This document shows, one piece after another, positions 12,080-24,109 of a stretch of 64,000 nucleotides of DNA. Source of the stretch: Smittia aterrima (Eukaryota > Arthropoda > Insecta > Diptera > Chironomidae); the NCBI GenBank assembly GCA_033063855.1, contig CP093829.1, positions 17,143,537 to 17,207,536 on the forward strand, read 5' to 3'. Within the stretch, counting starts at the first letter, position 1. Each line of letters opens with the position of its first letter. The translations under genes were made by a program, and so were the position numbers. Below the pieces are notes generated by a model. The model searched no databases. It was given only the letters and a program-made list of their open reading frames with translations, and was not told the DNA's origin.

Positions 12080-14112
12080 CAGCGATAGGACGGACACAGA
12101 GAATAACAACCCCATTAATCATTGTTTTGTTCATTAAGCTCATTAATTTCGTTGACGTCAAAAAAAAATCTAAATTTCATTCGAGATTTCTACGAACTTT
12201 CTGGCGCGCTCCGATTCTTGGAAAGCCGAAAATGTTTTTTGCATAAAATTATCATTTCACCGTAAACCCTCTGCAAGTTGAATCTTCGGGGGAAAGTTAA
12301 TCTTTATGACAAGTCTGATGAAGCTGCTGATAAGCGATTAAATGGAGACATCAAGAAAGAGATTTATTGAATCGTTCTATGGAAGCTGAGCGAGGAGACG
12401 GAGAAGTTCTTCGGAAAAAGGAAAGTCGTTCCATCAAAAACTGTTATCACATTAATGAGACTTTCTTGTTCTGTGTCTCGTCGACTTCACAAGCGATTTT
12501 CACTTCGGGAAATGTAAAACGAGAGAGAGAATTTTTTTTCACAAGGACATTCAAAAGCCTATCGAGCATGTCGTTCCAACCACAAAAAGTTCCATTTCGT
12601 AAACAGATTTCACAACAATTGAGCCGTCAAGCAACGATATCGAAAAGCCACAGCGGAAAAGCGTCCATCATGTTGACAAACTCGACTACAGCGAGAGTAA
12701 AAAATTGTATTTTTGGTTAATTACACGCGAAGCGAAAACAACGCGGCCTTAATTCGCCGGCCCACGGAAATTGGAAAAAGTTGATTTTCCTCTCGTTGGC
12801 TTTTCACCACGAGTCGCTTGATGATGCTGCACAATGGACTGACCTACTTAAATCGCTTATGTAAAGTACTCTGCCTCTGCTCAGTTGTCGCTTTCATTAC
12901 CAGAGCTCGACGTGATGTTGGCGCCAAGACTGACGACTGACGATGGTGAATCGCGAATTTCAAAAAAGAATCCTCGCCTTTCTGATGCATCATCATGAAA
13001 TTTTATAATTTTCCAACGAGATTTATCGACTCGAAACCAACTCCAGACACAAACAACTTTTTATTAGCAAAAAGAAAATCATAAAAGGGCGAAAGCTTTG
13101 CAAAGTCAATAAAGAAATGAATTAAGCGAAATGTAAACTTAAGCTTTTACGTCGAGAAAGATATTTTCATGAAATTCCGCTGCAGACAAAATGAAATGAC
13201 CAAGACGAATGAGGATTGGCGAGGAAATCTCATAAATTTAATATCTCGACTGTCGCAATCTCGAAAAGCTTTCTACCTCAGATTGCAATTCCGATGAACC
13301 TTTAAGAGATTGTTCTGTAATTTAAGCGACATAACTCCGATTGTATCTTCTGAGTTATTAATTTGCTCTGTTAGGCTTAAGCGCTTTCGTCTACCAATAC
13401 AAAGCTAAGGCTGTCAGTGAGCGATAAGATTCCTTTCGGAGAAAAGCTTCTATCCCGAGCTTGGCAATTTCTTTAGTTTGATATTTCGAAGCTTTCAATC
13501 GGAAAGAAGGAATTCATCGAAAAAGGTTTGCAGTTACAAAAACGTCGTTTGATTTCAGTTTCACACAACTGAACGAAAAATTCTCAAAAGAAACAAGTTC
13601 ATTCTGCTCCATACATTCAGCAAATTCATCAACCAGCATCCATTCAGTTGATACAGTTATAATTGGATTTTCTTTTTTCTCATCTTCCTCTCTCTCTCTC
13701 CCTCCTTGCAACTCGAGTCTATCCAGAAGGCGGGCGGAATTTTTTGTCATTCGATTTCGAGTTGGTGCGGTGTCAAGACTTAAGAGAGTTTTAAAGTTTT
13801 TTTTTCTTCTTCCTCTTGCCCGGAACTTTGCTGGAAACGAGAAAAAGATTAAAGTTTTCTGATTGCAGTGAGTTTTCTATTAAAGAGAACGAAGGCGACG
13901 GATGAACTGAAACACGAGTCAGTTCAGTGTTGCAACGTTATCTTAATCAGTGAATTGCCGTCACCATAAATTATGTTTTGAATTACTTTCATTATTAGTT
14001 TTAATTGCTTCTCACTTCTTTAATTATCAGTTTCCTAATTTTAAACATTGGCGAAAAGCTCAACAACCGTTACTGGTGCTACGAGAGAAAGAATTTTTTT
14101 GCGAAAAGAGAA
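12080..14112. other. non-coding spacer with possible 5' region of the NTF2-like gene
   Basis: No gene supported. A frame at 12367-12720 has no ATG at its start and an ordinary translation. A TCAGTT initiator-like hexamer at 13919-13924 lies about 190 nt before the ATG at 14113 and could mark transcription start of that gene. A pyrimidine-rich run lies near 13677-13710. Confidence 0.5.
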
Positions 14113-14756
14113 ATGTCTCCGTTGCGATGTTTATCGTTGCTCTTGCTTAGCGTTGTCTTCGTTCACTGTGACGAAGCAACTGAAACTTTAATTGAGATGA
14201 AAGGCGGCAAATTAAGAGACGAGGAAACTACTGAATCAGAACGGGTTGCGGAAAGCGGAGCAGTAGGAGATGGAGGAATCAGTAAAAATAAGTTTTAATG
14301 AACTAGAAGCTGCGAATAAATGCTTTCGTTCCACTTACAGAACCATCCAATGAGACCGACGACGATGAGCTGCGGAACTTGAACAAGGATTATGACAGAT
14401 TAGGCAAAATTTATGTGGCTCAGTTCTACACAATGTTTGATGATCCATCAAAGCGTCTATCGCTTGTTTCTCTTTATCATTTCGAGGATTCAATGCTCTC
14501 GTATGAGGGCGAAAAGTTTTATGGAACGAAACAGATTCTCAAGAAAATTCAAGAATTGAATTTAAGGAAGATTGAAAGGTCGATTATTTCAGTTGACTCG
14601 CAACCTTTGCGTGACGGGGGAGTCATCATCAACGTGGTAGGAAAAGTAGCAGCAAACGACGAAGCATCTCAGCGATACGCTCAAACCTTTGTATTCCATC
14701 CTCAGAAAGGATCGTTTTTCCTTCAAAACGATATCTTCCGAACGATCCAAAACTAA
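14113..14756 (+). CDS. secreted NTF2-like domain protein
   Basis: Two exons, 14113-14281 and 14341-14756, with a 59-bp phase-1 intron (GTAAAA...TTACAG), give 194 residues. Residues 1-19 are a strong signal peptide (MSPLRCLSLLLLSVVFVHC). Residues 20-68 are an acidic low-complexity linker. Residues about 70-194 match nuclear transport factor 2 end to end: YVAQFYTMFDDPSKR at the start, then YEGEKFYGTKQI, VDSQPLRDGG, and QNDIFRTIQ at the end. NTF2 is normally a cytosolic/nuclear homodimer that carries RanGDP into the nucleus. The acidic loop used for Ran binding in the classical protein is changed here (AANDEASQRY), so Ran binding is doubtful. A secreted or lumenal NTF2 fold would have to do something else, perhaps bind a ligand. 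The polyadenylation signal AATAAA is at 14786-14791. The start is chosen because an upstream in-frame extension has no ATG and would bury the signal peptide. Confidence 0.85.
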
Positions 14757-17700
14757 AGAGCTCTCAACTTTAATTTATTGATTGTAATAAACTTTTATGG
14801 ATTTCCCAGCGTTAGAGTTTCTTTGGGAATAAAGTGAGAATAATGAGTTCTTGATTTAATGAAAGATTCTACAAGCTTATCGTGTAGCAGACAGTTAGCT
14901 TGTCATAAATTTATGATCATTCGGCGACCCCATAAATATTTGCGGGTAATAAAACACAAGTTGGACGATTGAACTGAAATTCTGTGCGACGACAAACTTG
15001 TCAAATGAGAATTGTTCTGTGTAAGTGCGAAAAGTTTTATGACAGTTCGTTTATGAAGAAGACGAACTTTCCTCTCGAGATTAAGACCGGCAGATAATCG
15101 AAAATAATCTCCCAAATCTTCACTTAAATATTTTACTAACCATAACTCTCCGTCAACAGACTCAATGTGAAACAATTACCAAAAGAAGCCTGAAGATTTC
15201 TTCCCATTAATTAGATAGAATGCTGGACTGCCAAAGAGAGAGAGCTAAGCAAACATCCGAAGTCTGATTAAAAATTCACGACAAACAAAACAAGCTTTGT
15301 ATCTTCTCGGAATTAATTTCGCTCTTTTGTTCGGGAAAGTAAATTTTTTCCTTCCCTAGCTCTTGCCAAACTTATCAATTCGAAGGGATAATGGATCGCT
15401 TAGACAGAACAGATTTAGATTGACATTGACTAATATGAAATCGAGAATAGAGCGTCTGGGAAACAATTTGAGTTTGGATAATGAGATTTGATGAAAAGCT
15501 TTTGTTTGATGTGAACAGCCCGTGGAGAAGCTTTTCTTATTTTTTGTTTCTCATAACGTTTCGAAACCAGAAGCTTTATAAATTGTATTGAGATGGAGAA
15601 AAAAATCGAGAAAAGTTTACTCTTAGAAGCTGATAGTTCTATTAATAACTCGACACAGTTTCAGAATATAAATCAAGAGAGCAAACTCGAATTTCTATAA
15701 AGTCAACACTCAACTAACTCGTAGGTTCATGTTTGCAGATTTGGTCTGTTCGGTTTTAGTTTCTGATAACGATTATGTCAATTGGCGAAGCCACACAAGT
15801 TTATGCTGAAAGTTAAATAATTTTCATAAAATTTGAATTAGAAATTCTATTGACTTAACACCATAATGAAAAGTTGAAGTGTTTCATCTCCTTCCCTTGA
15901 GTTTTCTAAGCCAAAATTAATTAAAGAAAATTTTCAAACTTCCTCGAGTCAAATCCTTTCAAATTAACTTTAAATCTCCGTCAGTCATCACGTTTTATTT
16001 ATTTCATCATCTCATCGGAAAAAGCTAAAAGTTGACGAGCAAGGAAGCTGCTTCGACACGAAAGCTTCACCAAGTGACCCAATATTCTACGTTTTTATGT
16101 CGAAAGCAATAAATCTCGATCTCTGCTTGCAACTAAAAATCACATAAAATGCATCGAGAATGGCTCCACGTAGAGATGCTTTGCTAGGGAATGTTCCAAA
16201 GCCATAAAAATTAAGGAAAATGTTGAAGGAATCGACTCATCAATCTGTGAAGCTTCGATCCGTAACGCAATTTCCGGAATGAATTTTTGATTCGAGAAAC
16301 TTTTCGTTTTCACTGCAACAGCGTCGTCCAATGTTTCATTGCGAATTTATAGCTTTGAGTTCTTTGAATCCCCAAACACAATTAATTCTCTGTCTCAATT
16401 TGGCCCTTTGAAATTTATTGTGAGCGAATCTGCTCGAAATGGTAAACCAGTTTTGAAGTTCTTATTCCAGGAATTCATTTAAGCTTTTATTGCATAAATC
16501 TAGAGGAAAACTAATTTGCTTTAAAATTGTGTTGTTTGTTTTGTTTTGAGGTTTTGTCTGACGATCTCAAGAAAAACTTATGCAGACAAAGTGTGAACGT
16601 AATTGAATCATCATTAGCAAGAGTTGTCTGTCGTTAAGTTTTTGGAGACGACATTCGCTTCAAGCCGAACAAGAAAACTCATCGCTCATCGCACTAGGCG
16701 AAAGCTCCAGAGACCATCAATTATTCTAATTAGCAGCGGGACGATATCGCTTGGCGAACTCTATTCGATGCATAAATTAAATTTTTCTCTCGCTCTCGCA
16801 AGGCGCATGAATTAATTTGCAATAAATTGTTCCAAGGTGTGGTAACGACGAGTAATTTACAGCAGCAAAGAGCTTCGACACACACAAAAATGGTTTAATT
16901 TATATGCCCAACAACGGATGAGCCTGCCGAGCTCGAGAGACTAAAATATTCATAGACATCGAGCGCTTTTGCGACAACGACATTGGTTAACAATCCATTT
17001 AGCGCAAATGCACCGGCTCCTAATTCCGCAAGCAAACCCATAAAGCAATTGCAAATGAACTTCTTGTCAGGAGAGGCTTAGAGTGCTGAACCAATTTAAT
17101 TAACTTAAGATAAACACTCGAAGTTTTCAATGTTGAGTACGGTCTGTTTGAATTATGCTTGATTGGCTTAATATTGATTGAATCGATTGAGTGCCATTTA
17201 GAGAATTGTTGTCATCTTATAAGAAATTCGAAAATTACTATAGAATAGTCCAAATCACATTTTATTCGCTAGAAATCTTTCTTCATTTCTCAAGCTGCAA
17301 CGTCAATGAGGAATCGAGAAGATTGGGAAAAGTTTCTCCATTTACGAAAAACTTTATCGTCTAAATGTTTGTTGATTGCAGTTCTTGAGAAAAGTGATTC
17401 ATCTGATTCAAAAATAAGTTTGATTTCTAGTGGCAATTAAAATTCGAGAGCTCTGTCACAAATTTATTCAATCTACAAGTTTTAATCAAAAAATTTCATT
17501 AGTTTGACTTTTTACGTATTTGCATTACAAAACTTAGCTGTCGTTCGTCTCGTGCATTTACAAACATTTCAATCTCCACAACGAAGTTGAGATAGATGAA
17601 GTTATTGAAGTATGAAAAAGCTTTCGGAGAAACTCAGTGAGGAATGAGGAAAACAGATTTTTCTTCAATGACTTTAGAACATGAATCTGAAACGTTATAT

Positions 17701-18547
17701 GATAGAGAAACTTCTTGAGATAAAGAAATCAGAAGCAGATGGAAACAATTAAGTCTTCAATTTTTATTTAACGTGAAGAAGAATTTTCTTGAGTTCTTAA
17801 GAATCTCAACAGGACAACGCGTAATCGAATCGAATAATTTCATTACATCTAAAGACGTTCACCAACTTGTCTAATCCAACAAGATAAATTGGCTTAAGGC
17901 GATTTACTTTCCTGGCAACAACAAGCCGGATAATTTCCCGATGAAAGACAAGTCAAACGTTTGCACAGATTTATTGATTTACCGGCGGCTTGATGAGCTT
18001 AACATTTTTGATTTTGACATGAGAAGCATTTCTAGAAATGTCTGAGTAAATATCAGCTAACGGCAATCTTCTGGACTTAGTCTCGTTCAAATTACCAAGA
18101 ACTTAATGACTTGAAACTTTTGTTTAAAGGTACGCAAATTTTCCGAGAATTGAAGAAAGATCGTTTCAAGCAAAATGATGTCAAAATTTGTCGGTATTTG
18201 AAGCAGCAAATATCAATTAATTAATATTTGCTGGAAATATAGTCAAATGATAATTTCTGGGAATTAGAATGTCAAAGAAAAGCAATTAAATTATTAAACT
18301 AAAGTCGAAAGCTTAAAATACGTTACTAATCTCCAGGCCCGCCGATTCAAAAAATGTAAACAAAAATAATTTTATTTTCATAAAATCCGTTTTTAAAATG
18401 ACACCAACGGGCATTGTTCAAATCGATTTCTGATCAAGATCATTGAAAATGTCTTCTGATTAAAAAATGATTTCTTAAAGGGATAACTGGGCAGTTAATA
18501 TAAAATGAATTGTACAAAAGTAATATCTTGATAATTACAAAAAAGTT
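14757..18547. other. non-coding spacer between convergent genes
   Basis: About 3.8 kb between the 3' ends of the NTF2-like gene (plus) and the lipase gene (minus). Open frames are short and unconvincing. A minus-strand AATAAA (plus-strand TTTATT at 18371-18376) may end the lipase transcript. No repeat family or RNA gene was recognised. Confidence 0.55.
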
Positions 18548-19582
18548 TTATCCCTTTGAAAACGGTTCTTTTGCATTTGTCTCAAGGAAATAAATTCCAC
18601 TCGCGCTTTTCTTTTCTTCCAAGCTCTCTCCCCCCATCAAAAGTTCAGTTCCGTTGCAAGGAATTTTCTGAAGAATCTGTTTAATGTTATCACATTTATG
18701 TGCAGTGAAGTTTCTTGTTAAGCTTTCTGCGAAAAATTTCCAAGCTCGACTGTGACTACACAAGTCTTTCAAAATATATTTACATCCCGGCTGTTGGAGT
18801 CCAAAGTTTGGATAAAAATCAACTGTGCAAAATGGTTCTTTGAGTCCTAGAAGTTCACCATTCGTATGTATACATTCGATGTAATCTGCATCACCTCTTC
18901 TTAATCGATTTTCTGTAAACTTTTTGAATCCGGGACCAGCAGGATCTAAAGCGACTATTCCCGCGACTCTTCCTTTTGTAACTGATCTTCCTACAACTAA
19001 ATTCAATTTTTAGAAGACTTTTTATAGTTTTATAGCTGACCTACCTCCTGCAATATGACTACCCAAGCTATGTCCAACCAAAGTTAAATTTCCCCATTGC
19101 GACTCATCGTTATCTAAGACTTCGTCAAGGAACTGCGCAATGTTTCTGCCAAGCATGTTCACTCGTATTCGCACTATTTTATAACAATCGTCTCGCGAAA
19201 TTCCACTGTAGTTGACAATAATCAAATTCACTTCGTGATTGTTGTTGTAAGCTTGCTTCAAAGCTTTATTGATCTTCGAGTTGTGAGAATTCCAAAATCC
19301 ATGAATTACAACTCGCGTTGGCTTCGTACGATCAAAATCCTCAATGAAATAACTTCCATTTACTCGAGGAATCTGAATTTGTTCTTGAGTTTCTTTCGAT
19401 TGATAATAAAATGAAATCATCGACGACGCGATAATTTCATCGTAAAGCGTAAAAGCATTTTTAAGAAAGGAATCGGAAAATGTACAACGAAAATTTAGAA
19501 AATGGACGACTGAATCTCCAAAGGAATGGCCGAGATGATGCAAAGAAGTGAATAAGAAGATCGCCAACAACACGCGAAACAT
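18548..19582 (-). CDS. secreted lipase, phospholipase A1-type (pancreatic lipase family)
   Basis: Two exons, 19582-19045 and 18996-18548, with a 48-bp phase-1 intron, give 328 residues. A signal peptide starts the protein (MFRVLLAIFLFTSLHHLGHS). The alpha/beta-hydrolase triad is complete: Ser172 in GHSLGSH, Asp197 in LDPAGPGF and His261 in CSHSRAW. An oxyanion-region HGFW motif is also present. The family (insect PLA1/lipase H-like, vespid allergen-like enzymes and yolk proteins) hydrolyses phospholipid or triacylglycerol esters outside the cell. An intact triad argues for a working enzyme, not a yolk-protein-like inactive form. Substrate preference cannot be read. The intron falls just after the nucleophile elbow, and the join restores the usual IAG-x-x-G spacing. 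A well-spaced initiator and DPE give a 39-nt 5' UTR. Confidence 0.92.
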
Positions 19583-19589
19583 CGTCTAA

Positions 19590-19623
19590 CGTCTTTCCAA
19601 TGCAACAGAGAACTAACAACTGA
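19590..19623 (-). promoter_or_regulatory. initiator + DPE core promoter of the lipase gene
   Basis: On the minus strand the initiator TCAGTT occupies 19623-19618, with predicted start A at 19621. AGACG at 19594-19590 begins exactly at +28 and fits the DPE consensus RGWYV. No TATA box is seen at -31. Spacing is the classical Inr/DPE arrangement known from Drosophila. Confidence 0.6.
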
Positions 19624-19765
19624 ATTGAGAGTTCTCGCTTGAATCAAACTTCCGTTTGCCTTCTCATAACTGATAACAGTAAAATATGCAACGGACAAGA
19701 GAAGAACGAGAAAAATTTCTCTTTTAAGTAAGTCGACCAAAATGTTTTAATTTTGTCTCTCGAGG

Positions 19766-21154
19766 TCAACGATCTATGACCCAAAGAAAGATTACACAGG
19801 CAAATAAACATATTTGCACATAGAACGGCATTGTTAGGTCTGGAGAGAAATCTTTCATTCCATTGAAAGTCCAGTTGAAGAGCACCAGCATCGAAGCTTT
19901 GATGACAACGCTCATCCCCAGTGTTCCAGGTAATTTCGTTGGACAATTTGTCTCGCAATAATCAACAATCACCAGAACATGATTCACTACAGTCATTCCT
20001 CTGAAGAATCCAAACGCTGCACAAACGTAGAGCACGAAATTGTAATCTTGAATGTTGGCTGTGACGAAGATCAATCGAACGACTGCAAGACCTGCGACGC
20101 CAACAAGAAAAGCTGTTCGGTTCGAAATCCTTGAAACATGGACTATCAGCGGATAGCAAAGGCGAGACACAATGTCTGACACTGAGATCGTCAACATGCA
20201 GTATTCGATTTGTGAAACGTCGAGATTAGTGTTTCGCTAGAAAACAAAAATCGTCAGCAACTTTAAAACGCAAAATAAAATTTTCAATACTTGCAAATAA
20301 ATTGGCAATACGATATTCGCATTCGCTGATGTTGCGTAGAGTACACTCAGTCCAAAGATGATTGTGATGTAGTTGACGTTCCAAATCAAATCGAGATCAG
20401 TTGCGTAGACAATGCTCTTGAACAACGTTGACTTTTCAAACGATTTCTTGATGATCAACGGCTGATATTCTGAATTGCGTCGAGCAGCTGGAACCCATCT
20501 GATAGGAGCGAGGAAGATTCCTCCGACTAATCCAAATAATGAAACTCCACTCATGATGAAGAGCGTTGGCTGCTGTCCAAGAGTTAACATTAAAAGCTTC
20601 ACAAGCTTCGGCATCAAGAGCTGACCTATTCCTAGAGAAGCAAATCCTATGCTAATCGCCACATTCACTCGACTTGTGAAACATGAGAGAACTGCAGTGA
20701 AAGCTGCCGGATTCAATAAACCCAATCCTATGCCAATGGTGACAGAAAATGTGAAGATTAATGGCATCGCTGAGGTCACAATTGAGCACATCAACATCCC
20801 GACAAAGGTCACTGAACTTCCAAGAAGCACAAAATTTTTTGCTGATAAATTTTTGAGTAAAAATCCCGTCGCCAATATTGTGAGGTTCGAGATGAACTGA
20901 AACAGATTCATTACGACCGTCGCTCCTAAATTGTCTTCCGCAAATATTGGATCGAACAAAAGTCGAAACGTCGGGATCAGAGCCACATTGAATATCTGGA
21001 ATCACACTCGATTATTCCGGTTCGAATTGCATCATCGTTAACTATCTTTGTTCACTCGACTTACAAAAACTAACGAAACTCCGAAGATACACAACCAACT
21101 GCGTCGATCGTCCTGAGCTTGGATTGGAAATGGATATTCCAAATATCTCGGCAT
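19766..21154 (-). CDS. major facilitator superfamily transporter, monocarboxylate-transporter (SLC16)-like
   Basis: Three exons, 21154-21065, 20995-20291 and 20236-19766, all phase 0, with introns of 69 and 54 bp, give 421 residues. The first exon ends in WLCIFGVSLVF, the start of transmembrane helix 1, preceded by a degenerate form of the family's PDGGWGW entry motif (DDRRSW). About 11-12 hydrophobic helices follow in two blocks, split by a hydrophilic loop near residues 200-225 (PIRWVPAARRNSEYQPL), as usual for the MFS 6+6 layout. Insect members move small carboxylates or related solutes across the plasma membrane; the substrate is not shown. Both cytoplasmic tails are short. An ATTAAA-type signal follows the stop (minus strand 19751-19746). 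The gene ends only 183 bp before the lipase start codon on the same strand. Confidence 0.8.
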
Positions 21155-21599
21155 TTCTCAAAACTACAACGCGTGTGTTTCGAAGGAATTTTTACATTAG
21201 ACTAAAATTAATTTGCCGACTGTTCGCTCTGCGTGTTTATGAAACAATCTTGCATTGCGATAGCTTCTCTCTCGACCCGGAAAACATTAAACGACGACGA
21301 TGATGTTTACTCAAGAGAGTCATCACGTGCTGCAATGATAACGAATTTGTTTTAGTTTTGAAATACTGACGCTCAGTCTGAATCGTTGTCGCGTGTGTTA
21401 CTGAGTCCCCGTGACGATAGTGAGTCTCCTCGTAAAACTTAGAAAAAAAAAGGTTTTGTGAAATTGAATAAACGGTTTTATGAATCAGAAGGAGTCTGAG
21501 ATTTACGAAGAGAGTTGTTTACTGCAGATAACGCTTTGACATTGACTAATGAGAATATTAACAAATACAAAGTGTTTTTATTGAAATAATTTCGCGAGT
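21155..21599. other. spacer: transporter 5' region and MMP 3' end
   Basis: Holds the upstream region of the transporter gene and the 3' UTR of the metalloproteinase gene. The latter's polyadenylation signal AATAAA is on the minus strand at 21582-21577, about 18 nt past the stop codon. Confidence 0.55.
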
Positions 21600-23625
21600 T
21601 TACTCAGAGCAATAATCGAATAACTCATCAATGCTTTTGGGGAATCCTTTTCTCGGTCGAACTTTCTTGTTATCAAACTCCCAATACTGATGTTGCTTAA
21701 AGAAAACTGTTTTGCCATCAGGAATTGATATGGCAGCATCGAGATTCTCGGGAACTCCACCCCAACGCGTCATCACTCGCGGGTAAAATTGGTTCATCAC
21801 TCGATTGTCGGAGTATTTCCAATAGCGATCAGCTGAGAAGAGATAAGTTTTCTCGTTTTTCGCTGAAAGAGCAATACTCTCGTCTCGATTTGTTTTAATT
21901 GAAACAATAGATTCTCTCACCCCAAACCATCGCTGCATCAATTTTCTCAATCTCATCGTCGTAAGTGTATCTTGTTATGTTGTAGGCAGTGTAAATAGGT
22001 CCACGAATGTCGTAAGTGATGTACTCAAATCCGGAGAAGATAACGATCTCGTCTTCGTGTGGAACTTGATAAACAGCGTCGATTTTCTTGAATCGCTTCG
22101 GGAGATTTGGGAAAACTTTGCTGATTTTCTTTGGAAAATCATCGTTCAGTTCAAAGTTAGGATTGAACTGCCACACGAAACTTTCTTTGAACACATAAAT
22201 ATTTCCGCTGAGATAAGAAACTGCATCGAAGGATCCTTCACAAATGTCAGGAACTGCTTCAGGCTCCGTCTAAGAGAAGAAATTATTTAATTGCAACTTT
22301 TCGAAGCTTTTTGAGCTTTTAAAGCTCGCGAGGTGAAAAATGATTCTTACAGTTTCATTATCGTCATGATCTCCACGATCATCAACTTTTTCTTCATCCG
22401 TTGGGATTTCATTTTCTTCTCTTTTGATTGTTGTCGATTCTTGAGATTCATCTGAACTTTGTGGGCTTTTTGTAACGTCAGTTGCTGCTTCTCCTTCCTC
22501 GTCGCCGTTTTCTTTCAATGTTCTCATGACTTTAAAAGAAATCTTTTAAGCTTAACACTTTGAAACATTTTGCTACTCACTATAAAGCGAATACATCGCG
22601 AGAATGTCGTCGTAATCGAGTTGCGCTTGTGTCAGTCCCTTGTAATAAGGAAACATCAACGAACTGTAAACTGGAGAATGCGCCAAGCCCAAACTGTGAC
22701 CAAGTTCATGAACTAAAACCGTAAGAAAGTCGACACCTTCACTCATCGTCGTCGCATTCTCTTTCCAGTTTTCTTCATTGTCGAAGTGAATGTCACCACC
22801 GAAAGAATTTTCCTCGTATGGATAGAAAGCATGAGCAAGAATGTTTCCTGGTCCATCAAACGGATATCGATCGCCATGATAATAACTTCCGAATGCGATA
22901 ATAATGTCAGCTGATGAATCATAGACTCGCTTGAACTTTAACTTGCTGTAGAGCGCCCACGCATTGAAAGCTTGTGCAACCCAAGTGACCATCTTCGCTT
23001 CTTCAACCTTCGGACTCCAATTGGCGATACTAAACGCGAAAGTCAATTAAAGAAAGTAGGAAGTTTAATTAAATTTCTCTTACAAGTAAGTGATCTGTCG
23101 CTTCTCCCAATTCTTCGACCCGATGATGTATCGCTTTCGTCTTTCTCGTTCATTCGTGACGTCTTTCACTCCACAACGAGGCGCTGATAGAAGCTCAACT
23201 AACGTAAACATTCTGATTAGTTTTCTGCCGATTAAACATTAATTATCAAACCTGTTTTCTCATCCAACACTCCAGTCTCATCGAGAGCTCCGAATTTTTG
23301 AATGTTTCTGATTCCTTGAACTACAGCGTCTTCCGCATAGAGAAACTCCGCTTTGAGACCTTCAATCTCAGCCGTTGGCTCTTGCAAGTAGCCGAAGGTC
23401 TGCATGAACGTAATCTAGAAAGTTCAATGTCAAGTACATGATAACAATTGCAATGAGAATTATTATTTTAAGAACAAATAACGAAATAATTTCTACCAAT
23501 TTTTCAGAGCTGACGTTGCCGAAAATGCTGTCGCCTCGAGTTCTGTTGGTGATTTTTACAGGAGCACAACTTATTAGCGAAAGAATCGCGGTTGAAACTA
23601 AAATTGAAAGTAACTTTCCAACCAT
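21600..23625 (-). CDS. secreted matrix metalloproteinase with hemopexin domain
   Basis: Seven exons: 23625-23497, 23414-23252, 23198-23084, 23029-22581, 22529-22351, 22269-21921, 21862-21600. All reading frames join, giving 548 residues. Order: signal peptide (1-20), propeptide with the cysteine switch PRCGVKD (Cys106), a basic furin-type stretch RERRKR (115-120), the metzincin catalytic domain with zinc ligands in HELGHSLGLAH (His243, His247, His253) and Met-turn LMFP (Met261), then a very acidic hinge of about 60 residues (287-345) on its own exon. A four-bladed hemopexin domain follows, closed by Cys355 and Cys546. It is a secreted zinc endopeptidase that cuts extracellular matrix and is activated by propeptide removal. 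No C-terminal hydrophobic tail for a GPI anchor is seen, which makes it Mmp1-like, not Mmp2-like, but I leave the symbol open. Confidence 0.92.
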
Positions 23626-23652
23626 TCTAAGGCTTCGCAATATTTCAACTGA
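23619..23652 (-). promoter_or_regulatory. initiator + DPE core promoter of the MMP gene
   Basis: Minus-strand TCAGTT at 23652-23647 gives a start A at 23650. GGTTG at 23623-23619 begins at exactly +28 and matches the DPE consensus, overlapping the start codon. The predicted 5' UTR is 25 nt. No TATA box is seen at -31. Confidence 0.6.
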
Positions 23653-24109
23653 TCACGACAAGCTCTGAGCGGATTCTAAATTGCGAAAAAAGTTTACTCT
23701 ATGTGCATGAATGAGATAAAAGTTGTGAATGAAAAAAAAATACTATTTAGCGTATTGATAACAAATACAAAGAAAGAAAGAAATTTGCGCGGGACTAGAA
23801 AAGCTGGTTGAATATTGTTCTTGAAAAACACAAGAAGATGAATATTTCGTGGGAATAATTTATTTCAAAATCTTTCTTTGAGACAAGAGACAAGTTAAGA
23901 GTTCAGTTACAAAAATTTGCGTAACTTCTCGGGCAAAAATCTATTTTCTATTCTGGCGAAAAATAAGTTCTATTTTCAAGTAATTTTTAATTGTATTTTA
24001 GCGTTTTTCCCGACATCTTAAAGGAACTCAGTTCATTGAAGTCTCGGTAAACATTTATGACAAATAAACTACCAACAGCATTCATTCTGTAATCAAGTCT
24101 TCATAAATT

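Noticed and set aside
12367..12720. 117-codon frame with a Gln/Ser-rich end
   Set aside because: It does not start with ATG; the internal ATG at 12569 would give about 50 residues of ordinary composition with no clear downstream exon.
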